In this document: positions 57,296 to 64,000 of the stretch, one piece after another
Layout: the number at the start of each line of letters is the position of its first letter
Position numbering within the stretch: the stretch's first letter is position 1
Source of the DNA: Litchfieldia stipae
Lineage (GTDB): Bacteria > Bacillota > Bacilli > Bacillales > Bacillaceae_L
Assembly (NCBI RefSeq): GCF_014837155.1
Contig: NZ_JACYHA010000008.1
Coordinates: 1 to 64,000 of the forward strand
Direction: 5' to 3'
Length of the DNA: 64,000 nt
The notes under the pieces: model-generated
Databases searched by the model: none
What the model was told of the DNA's origin: nothing
The model's input: the letters and a program-made list of their open reading frames with translations, nothing else
Made by a program: the position numbers and the translations under genes

Positions 57296-58492
57296 ATGTG
57301 GAATGTATCAAAAGAAGCAAAAGAAAAGTTTTTAAAATGTAACCTCCTTCCTATCCCAGAATCTGATGAAGAGTGGGAAATCACTTTGCGTGAAGCAAAA
57401 GAAGAAGGCGAGGACCTCATTGGTCGCTTAAAAACCGATCTTGAAGAAGTTAGAGCTGAATTACGAGTAAGCTTGCCTGATCGTTTCATCCCATATGTAG
57501 AAGATGGCACCTTAAATCAGCCATCCTTACCGAAATCAGTACGTGAAGACTACTTGCAATGGATGAGAGCTGCTGACCAAGAATTTGAACAAATCTTAGA
57601 TGCAGCTCTTGAACAGAAAAATCAAGCTGTTCCTTTTTTATCGAATGCTGTACAGGAAGTATTTGCTGATAGTCTACACGATTCAACGATTGAACGAATT
57701 GAGAGAGAGGCAGAAACACTACATATTTATATAAATACAGATGGTGGATTTTCACCGAAATCACTTATTCATTTAACATTCAATGGGATATCTTCTGAAG
57801 AGACTGATGTACCACTCCAGGTTGGACAATGGTTTATTTATGATGAGCTACAAAAAAACGATGAAGGGTTTGCATTTCGAGTGCTATTTGAATGTCCTGA
57901 AAGTCAGTGGACCATAATGATGAAGGATTTGGATGCTCGCTATTTTTATCGGCCAAAGAAATATACAAGTTTGCAAGATTCAGAGGAGCTTGATCGGACA
58001 TCATTGACTGAGTACATTTCTACATTAGATCCAGAAAGAAACTACTGGTTTATTACCCCTGACGTAGAGTTTGCCTTTCATTCGTTAACAGGAAATCTAG
58101 TGTTAGAAAATGGCTCAATAGAAATTGTGAACAATGAAATAAATGTCATTTCCGGGACTGAATGTTATTCCTATAATCTGAAAGAGTATAATCCTATCAA
58201 ATTTATTTACACTGATAATTATGAAGATCCATATGAGCATATGAATGAACCAGTTCCAATTAATGAACTGGAAGAAGCTGCTTTAAATGAAGATTTAGAA
58301 TGGCAAGTCCGTGCCTGGAATACAATGTATTCTAATCCAATTGAGCTAGCAGGTATTATTAATCGAGTATTAATGAAAATTGAAGTAACAGAAGACATTG
58401 AAATGATGTTAAGTGTGTACGTAAGTCATTTTTATAAGAATGAGATTTTGTCGGATGACGTCATTAGAAAGTATCGTGAATTTATTGACTAA
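57296..58492 (+). CDS. DUF4085-like hypothetical protein
   Basis: A 398-residue soluble protein that I recognise only loosely as DUF4085 family. The N-terminal 110 residues are charged and helical (EAKEEGEDLIGRLKTDLEE), followed by an alpha+beta domain (TLHIYINTDGGFSPKSLIHLTF, key pattern) and a C-terminal helical part. No signal or membrane segment. ATG 57296 with GAGGTG five bases upstream. It lies 28 bases after tetR and could be read on the same transcript. A strong terminator follows. Confidence 0.65.
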   Translation: MWNVSKEAKEKFLKCNLLPIPESDEEWEITLREAKEEGEDLIGRLKTDLEEVRAELRVSLPDRFIPYVEDGTLNQPSLPKSVREDYLQWMRAADQEFEQILDAALEQKNQAVPFLSNAVQEVFADSLHDSTIERIEREAETLHIYINTDGGFSPKSLIHLTFNGISSEETDVPLQVGQWFIYDELQKNDEGFAFRVLFECPESQWTIMMKDLDARYFYRPKKYTSLQDSEELDRTSLTEYISTLDPERNYWFITPDVEFAFHSLTGNLVLENGSIEIVNNEINVISGTECYSYNLKEYNPIKFIYTDNYEDPYEHMNEPVPINELEEAALNEDLEWQVRAWNTMYSNPIELAGIINRVLMKIEVTEDIEMMLSVYVSHFYKNEILSDDVIRKYREFID

Positions 58493-58499
58493 TGGTACT

Positions 58500-58533
58500 G
58501 GGCTTAGAAGATAATTCTTCTGAGCCCTTTTTC
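58500..58533 (+). terminator. Terminator after the DUF4085-like gene
   Basis: GGGCTTAGAAG (58500-58510) pairs with CTTCTGAGCCC (58517-58527), then TTTTTC. Confidence 0.9.
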
Positions 58534-58611
58534 AAAAAATATTATTTAGTAGCTTGCAATGAACAGTAGTGGATGATATATTATATTCAGGAAGTATAAA
58601 TTATAAACCGG

Positions 58612-58630
58612 TACTGTATAATAAACAGTA
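58612..58630 (+). promoter_or_regulatory. Candidate PadR operator over the promoter
   Basis: TACTGT-N7-ACAGTA. A perfect TATAAT (58617-58622) lies inside it, 39 bases before the padR start; the -35 is poor. The layout suits autoregulation. Confidence 0.5.
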
Positions 58631-58660
58631 GCAAATATAGAAAGATAGGGTGATTGATCA

Positions 58661-58984
58661 TTGAACGTTCAATTTAAAAAAGGTGTGTTAGAGCTATGTG
58701 TGCTCGTACTATTGGATAAAAAGGATCGATATGGTTACGAGCTCGTACAGAGAATCTCTGATCAAATCGAAATTTCAGAAGGGTCTGTCTATCCACTGCT
58801 GAGGAGATTAACGAAGGAGGAATATTTCACTACCTATTTACAGGAATCGACTGAAGGACCTTCAAGGAAATACTACAAACTAACACAAAAAGGCAGAGAC
58901 TATTTGTATCAGCTCATTGATGAATGGAACGAGTTTTCTACTGGAGTAAATCAATTAATAAAAGAAGGTGTTAAACATGAATAA
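58661..58984 (+). CDS. PadR family transcriptional regulator
   Basis: A 107-residue winged-helix protein (DRYGYELVQRISDQIEISEGSVYPLLRRLTKEEYF; GPSRKYYKLTQKGRDYL). Short PadR of the s1 type. TTG 58661 start; ribosome site weak (ATAGGG). First gene of a three-gene operon with the DUF1700 and DUF4097 genes and overlapping ends, a layout seen throughout Firmicutes. It probably senses a membrane- or drug-related cue and controls the operon. Confidence 0.9.
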   Translation: MNVQFKKGVLELCVLVLLDKKDRYGYELVQRISDQIEISEGSVYPLLRRLTKEEYFTTYLQESTEGPSRKYYKLTQKGRDYLYQLIDEWNEFSTGVNQLIKEGVKHE

Positions 58985-59540
58985 AGATCATTTTTTACAA
59001 CAGCTAAGAGCCTCTTTAAAAAGATTACCTGATGCTGAGTTAACTGATATTGTTCAGGATTATGAGGAATACTTTACTTTCGGATTAGAAGAAGGCAAAT
59101 CGGAAGCGGAAATCGCAGCATCACTAGGTTCTCCCTCTCAAATTGCAAAAGAGATTTTGGCAGATTATCATCTCGAAAAAGTAACAACAAGCGCTACAAC
59201 CGGAAACATTTTCCGAGCACTTTGGGCTGTCATTGGATTAGGATTTTTCAACTTAGTCATTGTACTGGGGCCAGCAATCGGATTAGCTGCACTTATTTTT
59301 TCCGGTTGGGTTGTGGGAATATCACTACTTGCTTCCCCACTACTCGTCCTTCTTGAAGTCATTTTACATCCAAGCGGATTTGTACTCTTTAATTTGTTTA
59401 TCTCTTTTGTATTTTGTGGGCTCGGCTATTTTATCTCACTAGGAATGCTCTATGTAACAAAGCTTGCTGTAAAAGGATTTGTACGCTATTTAAACTTCAA
59501 TGCGTCACTCGTGAAAGGTGGATTAAAGCGTGATGAATAA
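58977..59540 (+). CDS. DUF1700 (HAAS domain) membrane protein
   Basis: A 187-residue protein. An N-terminal HAAS helical domain (DHFLQQLRASLKRLPDAELTDIVQDYEEYF) is followed by four membrane helices. ATG 58977 overlaps the PadR stop by eight bases, with GAAGGTG upstream. The HAAS domain is shared with PadR-linked envelope proteins and may bind the regulator or partner proteins. Confidence 0.88.
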   Translation: MNKDHFLQQLRASLKRLPDAELTDIVQDYEEYFTFGLEEGKSEAEIAASLGSPSQIAKEILADYHLEKVTTSATTGNIFRALWAVIGLGFFNLVIVLGPAIGLAALIFSGWVVGISLLASPLLVLLEVILHPSGFVLFNLFISFVFCGLGYFISLGMLYVTKLAVKGFVRYLNFNASLVKGGLKRDE

Positions 59541-60390
59541 AAAGAAGCTCACTCTTATTGCATGTATATTAATCGGAATTGGGGTTATTGGTAGTCTATT
59601 TACCTATCGGATTGTTGATCCAAAATCAATATCAGAAGAAAAGATTTTTGAAGCGCAAGAAATAGCGATTATTGATGTCGACACTGATAATGTCGGAGTG
59701 AATGTCTATCCAACAACTGAAGAATCAATCAAAGTTATTCTTAAAGGCGAGACATCTAGAAATGTAACGAAATCTTTTAACACTGATGTACGAGAATCAA
59801 CACTATTTATTACGTATGATGAGAAACTACGCAGTTGGTTTAACTTCGATCTTTTTAACGTGCTACAGCCGTTAACATTAAATGTTTATTTACCTGAAAA
59901 GCAATATGAAATGCTCAAATTATCTAGTAATAATGGGGCAATTGTTGCTACTGAATTAAATGCACAACAGGTGGAATTGGATACAGATAATGGGCGTGTT
60001 GAATTTGAAGATCTTGACGCACAAGGAATAAATGTAGAATCAAATAACGGACGGATAGCATTGACTAATGTAAGTGCTCAGAATGTGAACGTGAAATCAG
60101 ATAATGGCAGAGTAACTCTTGATCACGTTGATGGAAAATTGATAGCGGAAACGAATAACGGCGGTATCACGCTGGTGACAAAAGAGCTTGATCGCGATAT
60201 TCGTTTTAAATCGAATAACGGAAAGATATCAATAACCTCGGAAATAGAACCCACAAATGTTCAATTTAATGTCAGTGTTCATAATGGGAGAGTAAATATT
60301 CTAGATAAATATCAAGGAAGTACGACCATTGGGAATGGGGATCATTTGATTGAACTGACTACTCATAATGGGAGTATTACGGTTGATTGA
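59530..60390 (+). CDS. DUF4097 beta-helix protein
   Basis: A 286-residue exported protein with an N-terminal anchor (LTLIACILIGIGVIGSLFTY) and a repeated beta structure with NNG/DNG turns (LSSNNGAIVATELNAQQVEL, DTDNGRVEFEDLDAQGINVE, ESNNGRIALTNVS, KSDNGRVTLDHV) about 20 residues apart. That is the DUF4097/DUF4098 adhesin-like fold. The start is GTG 59530 or ATG 59533, both after AAAGGTGG. It acts outside the membrane together with the DUF1700 protein (inferred from the operon). Confidence 0.88.
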   Translation: MMNKKKLTLIACILIGIGVIGSLFTYRIVDPKSISEEKIFEAQEIAIIDVDTDNVGVNVYPTTEESIKVILKGETSRNVTKSFNTDVRESTLFITYDEKLRSWFNFDLFNVLQPLTLNVYLPEKQYEMLKLSSNNGAIVATELNAQQVELDTDNGRVEFEDLDAQGINVESNNGRIALTNVSAQNVNVKSDNGRVTLDHVDGKLIAETNNGGITLVTKELDRDIRFKSNNGKISITSEIEPTNVQFNVSVHNGRVNILDKYQGSTTIGNGDHLIELTTHNGSITVD

Positions 60391-60406
60391 AATATAGATA
60401 TGGATT

Positions 60407-60440
60407 AAACTCGGATTTGCGATCAAATCCGAGTTTTTTT
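60407..60440. terminator. Terminator of the padR operon
   Basis: AAACTCGGATTT (60407-60418) pairs with AAATCCGAGTTT (60425-60436), then TTTTT. Convergent genes share it. Confidence 0.92.
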
Positions 60441-60943
60441 TAATACATAACACTCTTTTGTTCTACTTTTCTTCGACTGTTACACTTTAAAAAGAAGGAA
60501 ATTGGAATATACCCTAACATTCCTCCTAATGTATTAAGTATCAAATCGTCAATGTCAAAGCTACCAAATCTAAAAATCAGTTGGAGCACCTCAAAAAGCA
60601 AACTTAAACAAAACGTTGCAAAGGTAACATTTTTTAAACTACGAAAATTTCGGAACAATAATGGAAGCAGAAACCCAAAAGGAACAAATCCAATAACATT
60701 ACCAGTTAAATTCTCAACACGTATGTTGAAATTAATATCATTTGCCAAAAACAAATAGTAAGTAATGGTCTTAAATGGTATAAAGTTATGGCTATTCCAA
60801 TAATAATCATCAAAGTCAAAGCTAAAAGTCAGATGATTTATAACTGCTGACAATGGGATATATTTTATCAGAACTAATTTTGTAAGAATTATCAAATATA
60901 AGCTTAACGCAATTGATAAAAAGACTTTAATTATTATTTTCAT
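60440..60943 (-). CDS. VanZ-like membrane protein
   Basis: A 167-residue membrane protein with four to five helices and the VanZ family core NLTGNVIGFVPFGFLLPLLF and LFEVLQLIFRFGSFDIDDLILNTLGGMLGY (cited as SFDIDDLILN). VanZ homologues reduce teicoplanin binding in enterococci; in Bacilli the role is unsettled. ATG 60943 with GGGAG upstream. Not linked to glycopeptide genes here. Confidence 0.85.
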   Translation of the reverse strand: MKIIIKVFLSIALSLYLIILTKLVLIKYIPLSAVINHLTFSFDFDDYYWNSHNFIPFKTITYYLFLANDINFNIRVENLTGNVIGFVPFGFLLPLLFRNFRSLKNVTFATFCLSLLFEVLQLIFRFGSFDIDDLILNTLGGMLGYIPISFFLKCNSRRKVEQKSVMY

Positions 60944-61149
60944 AAAGGCTATCTCCCTGATTATCATAATTTATAAAGCCTATCAGAATTAAAATATATC
61001 CTTCTAGTTTAATATCAATAGGAGCTTTCAACACTCTCATTGTTGGAATTATATTCCTTTATGTTACAATAAATATAGAACTCTTGCAGCATCTTATCCT
61101 ATTTTATACCTTGATTTTTAACAAAATAAGGAGAAAGAAGGAGAATTTA

Positions 61150-61362
61150 TTGGAATGGTCTAAACCCTTATCAGCTTTAGCTCTCATTTTTATGGTGATT
61201 GCTGCTTTGATATTTTATCGATTACTAAGCCAGTTTAAAAGACTTAAGGAAGGAGATTCATTGACAAATGAATTATCAAATGAATTACAGAAGAAGTTAA
61301 AGAAGGGGATCACCTTGTTTGTAATAGGGGGCATTCTAGGGGTAGTAGGGACATTGATTTAA
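61150..61362 (+). CDS. Small two-helix membrane protein
   Basis: A 70-residue product (LEWSKPLSALALIFMVIAAL) with two membrane helices (about 8-26 and 52-69) around a polar KRLKEGDSLTNELSNEL loop. TTG 61150 lies six bases after AAGGAG. Family not recognised. Confidence 0.55.
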   Translation: MEWSKPLSALALIFMVIAALIFYRLLSQFKRLKEGDSLTNELSNELQKKLKKGITLFVIGGILGVVGTLI

Positions 61363-61397
61363 TTTTATTAGTGTCTTACCCCTAATAAATTTATAGT

Positions 61398-61589
61398 TTA
61401 TAAAACATTACCAGCACTTAGCCCGACATAGATTAACACCGAAACAATCACAAATCCCCCAGCGAATAGGGCTTTACTGAATCTAGACCATTTTTTCATC
61501 CAGCCCCACCTTTTTTTATCTACATCAAACCAAAAATAATCAGTAACTACTACTAAGAGGATCACTAAAAGTGCCACTATCAACCTCAT
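61398..61589 (-). CDS. Small membrane protein, 63 residues
   Basis: MRLIVALLVILLVVVTDYFW at the start, then a basic loop (DKKRWGWMKKWSRFSK) and a second hydrophobic segment. AGGAGGT lies five bases before ATG 61589, which supports it as a true gene. Function unknown. Confidence 0.65.
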   Translation of the reverse strand: MRLIVALLVILLVVVTDYFWFDVDKKRWGWMKKWSRFSKALFAGGFVIVSVLIYVGLSAGNVL

Positions 61590-61668
61590 TTTATACCTCC
61601 TGATTTCTGAAGTATTATAAAATCCTCATTTCATCTACCTATTTAATTTATATGTATTTACCTACAGT

Positions 61669-62571
61669 TTATCCACTACTACCCGGAAGATAAATTTTCA
61701 ATACAAACCAATGATCCTCTAGTTCTGCTTCCATCTTCCCGTTCATCTTTTCAACTAACTTTTTAGATAGATAGAGACCTAACCCGCTTGCTTCCGTGTT
61801 TGTTCTACTGCTGACTTCTGTATAGAAACGCATAAAGACTTTTTCAATCGCAACTTTGCTATCTTGCTTAATGTCATTTTTGATCACAAGAACTTCAAAG
61901 TTATTTTCAATCTGATAACTGATTATAGCCTTACTTCTAGTGTATCGAAGGACATTTTGGATGATATTTTGAACCACTCGTGTAATCATTAATTTGTCAG
62001 CGATCACTTTTCGTCCAATAACTTGCTCAGAAAATTGAATGTCGATCTTCTTTTCCTCGAATTGTTCATAAAAGGACAAGAAGATTTCTTCAACTAGGTT
62101 CGGTAAAAATAAAGAAGTGAATACGATCTCTTTTTGATTCATTTCGATTCGTGCTAAGTCATAAAAGTGGTCAGTCATTTCAATTAGTCTATTCACAGAC
62201 TGTTCGATAATCAAGAGATAGTGTGCCCTTTTCGCATCATCGGTCGTCGTATGTAAGAGTTGAACATAGCCATAGATAGATGTAAGTGGTGTTCGCAAAT
62301 CATGCGAAAGGCCAGCAATTGATAGCTTCACATTCTCTTCCATTTGTTTTGATTGACGATTCTTCTCTTCAAATGCATCAACCATTAGGTTTAATCCATC
62401 GACTAACTCCAGTAAAGTCTTCTCACGAAAATCTAGAGAAAGCCTACTACCAAAACTAGCACGAGTCGGAAGCTCTTTAACTTCTTCTTTCAATTTTCGT
62501 AACTCTCTTTTTAAAAAGTAAATATAAAAAAGAAGCGCAAATGCTAGGAAAACAAATACCCATCCCCACAT
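61669..62571 (-). CDS. Sensor histidine kinase
   Basis: A 300-residue kinase with a single short N-terminal membrane helix and no extracellular domain. H-box LSHDLRTPLTSIYGYVQLL, N-box QNIIQNVLRYT, and G-box GLGLYL are visible. Such kinases usually read the state of a membrane partner. ATG 62571 with AAAGGAG. It follows the response regulator gene by 18 bases, and an ABC permease lies upstream, as in antibiotic-peptide detoxification modules. Confidence 0.9.
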   Translation of the reverse strand: MWGWVFVFLAFALLFYIYFLKRELRKLKEEVKELPTRASFGSRLSLDFREKTLLELVDGLNLMVDAFEEKNRQSKQMEENVKLSIAGLSHDLRTPLTSIYGYVQLLHTTTDDAKRAHYLLIIEQSVNRLIEMTDHFYDLARIEMNQKEIVFTSLFLPNLVEEIFLSFYEQFEEKKIDIQFSEQVIGRKVIADKLMITRVVQNIIQNVLRYTRSKAIISYQIENNFEVLVIKNDIKQDSKVAIEKVFMRFYTEVSSRTNTEASGLGLYLSKKLVEKMNGKMEAELEDHWFVLKIYLPGSSG

Positions 62572-62589
62572 AACATCCCGCTCCTTTCA

Positions 62590-63261
62590 TTAATCAAATT
62601 TGAAACCTATGCCCCATACTGTTTTTATATAGTTAGTGTCTTCTCGGTTGAGTTTATTTCGCAAATTACTGATATGCATGTTTACCGTTTTATCACTATC
62701 GAAAAATGGCTCATTCCACACACTTTCGTAGATATTGGCCCGACTAAATACCTTTTGAGGATGTTCTACTAATAGTAAAAGGATTGCGTATTCGCGCCCT
62801 GTCAGATGAATGGCTTGATCATTGATCTTCACTTCACGCGTTTCCATGTTCACGACTATATCCTTGTATCTTATTTCTTTCCTCTCACTGACTGCGGCCT
62901 TTGTTACGTGACGTAATTGAATCTGAATTCGTGCAAGCAGTTCCTTTATATCAAAAGGTTTGGTGATGTAATCATCCGCACCATTTGTTAAAAGCTCTAA
63001 TTTAGACTCCTGGTCCGTTTTCGCAGAAATCACCATGACAGGGATCTTGGAGTGCGCTCTTATTTCTTGAAGAAATTCTTCACCATTCATCCCTGGAAGC
63101 ATTAAATCCAAAAGAATTAAATCTACTTGATTCAGTTCAAACAGCAACTTCCCTTCCGTGCCGGAAAATCCACTCAATGTGTTGAAGCCCTGCAATTCTA
63201 ACGCTTCTTTCATAAGTGAATGAATCGCCATGTCATCTTCAATAATTAAAACCGTTGCCAT
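62590..63261 (-). CDS. OmpR family response regulator
   Basis: A 223-residue regulator. Receiver: acidic pocket EDD near residue 8, phosphoacceptor Asp in LILLDLMLPG, and Lys in ITKPFDIKEL. The winged-helix domain follows (LTGREYAILLLLVEHPQKVFSR, cited in part as LTGREYAILL; NMHISNLRNKLN). It pairs with the kinase downstream (18 bases apart). ATG 63261 has a weak ribosome site. Confidence 0.93.
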   Translation of the reverse strand: MATVLIIEDDMAIHSLMKEALELQGFNTLSGFSGTEGKLLFELNQVDLILLDLMLPGMNGEEFLQEIRAHSKIPVMVISAKTDQESKLELLTNGADDYITKPFDIKELLARIQIQLRHVTKAAVSERKEIRYKDIVVNMETREVKINDQAIHLTGREYAILLLLVEHPQKVFSRANIYESVWNEPFFDSDKTVNMHISNLRNKLNREDTNYIKTVWGIGFKFD

Positions 63262-63272
63262 ATCTCATCGAC

Positions 63273-64000
63273 CTACTTTATGTCTGTTCGTTTAAACAAC
63301 AGAATTCCTACTGCTGATGATAACACAATTGTGACAAGACTGACTAACGCCATCTCCGGATATCTAGATACCGTCTCTAGTCTAGCGAAGTCGAAATAGA
63401 ACAAGAATGACTCTGTAAACCAGTAGGTAACAAATTTAAAATGCTCTGTTTGTTGGAAAATACCAGGAGCAAACCCTGTCACCATGGTATAAAGAAAACT
63501 CCAAATCAAAGAAATGCTGCTACTTTTAGTGAGAAAACTAATCATCACAAAGACCGATACATTGGCTAAAATGAGTAAATAAAGGGTACAAAATGACTTG
63601 ATAGCATAGCCAAGATAATTATTTATCTCTGCAACTTCTCCAAATCCAAATACGATCGAATAGCCTATTATGCCCAGTCCAGTCATGATGAGGACTCCAA
63701 CAAGAGTAAGGATGGAAGCAACAACAAGTTTTGACAAATAATAATGAGTGCGACTACGACCTAATGACAGCGCATTTCGAATCGTTCCATGTTGAAATTC
63801 TTCCCCAATAAAGAAACTGATAAAAGCACTGATGACAAGTAAAATCGTTAATCCATTTTTCTTTATCATTAGAACACCACTTGCCCCATTGATAACTGTA
63901 TCTATAACTTGCTCAAGTTCTCCTCCATAATACACAGTTAATTTACTATTCAATACTTGATAGATCGGAAGAATGGCCAAAATTGCTAGCACGATCCATA
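63273..64000 (-). CDS. ABC-2 type permease, partial
   Basis: At least 242 residues of a six-helix permease; the reading frame continues beyond the window end (…WI before VLAILAILPIYQ), so the N-terminus and start are missing. Hydrophobic segments near residues 50-65, 90-115, 135-155, 165-185 and 215-235. The phrase IGEEFQHGTIRNALSLGRSRTHYYLSKL (cited as GEEFQHGTIRNAL) is typical of ABC-2 exporters of antibiotic or lantibiotic peptides. The ATPase gene is probably just outside the window. It ends 12 bases before the response regulator start. Confidence 0.85.
   Translation of the reverse strand, partial: WIVLAILAILPIYQVLNSKLTVYYGGELEQVIDTVINGASGVLMIKKNGLTILLVISAFISFFIGEEFQHGTIRNALSLGRSRTHYYLSKLVVASILTLVGVLIMTGLGIIGYSIVFGFGEVAEINNYLGYAIKSFCTLYLLILANVSVFVMISFLTKSSSISLIWSFLYTMVTGFAPGIFQQTEHFKFVTYWFTESFLFYFDFARLETVSRYPEMALVSLVTIVLSSAVGILLFKRTDIK

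Overview
This window looks like a chromosomal segment of a low-GC, endospore-forming member of the Bacillaceae. The reasons are the AT-rich base composition, strong AGGAGG-type ribosome binding sites with frequent TTG/GTG starts, three sporulation-kinase-type sensor kinases, and many proteins whose closest remembered relatives are Bacillus proteins (DbpA/YxiN, YuxL, YvbH, YwaF, HemY/CgoX, maltodextrin uptake genes). No rRNA, tRNA, CRISPR array, prophage or complete insertion sequence was seen. The genus cannot be fixed by eye.

Layout. 0.2-6.1 kb: PepF oligopeptidase, two RNA methyltransferase-type enzymes, a DoxX membrane protein behind a perfect Rex/Fnr-type palindrome, and a HAD phosphatase. 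6.1-8.1 kb: a compact ECF-sigma locus (repetitive beta-rich protein, sigma factor, 48-residue protein) with two matching promoters of one unusual class. 8.2-12.5 kb: a histidine kinase fused to an RsbR-like STAS module, a small gene with a SigB-like promoter, a cold-shock protein and the DbpA helicase. 12.5-23.6 kb: a maltodextrin cluster (solute-binding lipoprotein, two permeases, GH31, lipoprotein GH13, LacI regulator, neopullulanase-type GH13) with repeated LacI-type operators and a cre-like site. 23.6-27.1 kb: a TAXI-TRAP transporter. 27.3-34.8 kb: small basic protein, CgoX, two KinB-like kinases, TruA, and an LTA-synthase-like gene split by one in-frame TAG. 34.9-36.3 kb: serA preceded by a ZTP (pfl) riboswitch and terminator. 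36.3-40.4 kb: a 789-residue tandem isoprenyl synthase and SelO. 40.6-52.4 kb: housekeeping and accessory genes (NlpC/P60-like hydrolase, CdsA-like enzyme, SstT, DUF45 and DUF1456 proteins, AAC(3) family, MFS exporter, PH-domain protein, S9 peptidase, YwaF-like protein). 52.5-57.3 kb: a GC-rich interspersed repeat, then an MMPL/heptad-repeat envelope operon with a divergent TetR regulator. 57.3-61.6 kb: PadR/DUF1700/DUF4097 operon, VanZ-like and small membrane proteins. 61.7-64 kb: a two-component system and an ABC-2 permease cut by the window end.

How the genes work together. The mal genes form one uptake and breakdown route: extracellular and intracellular alpha-glucan hydrolysis feeding MdxEFG-type transport, with the ATPase subunit absent and presumably supplied by a shared MsmX-type protein. 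The ZTP switch ties serine synthesis to one-carbon/folate status. The DoxX gene is probably redox-controlled. Three orphan kinases of the KinA-E type may feed the sporulation phosphorelay. The most unusual elements are the self-contained ECF locus with its paired promoters, the tandem isoprenyl synthase with a structured leader, and the kinase-RsbR fusion.
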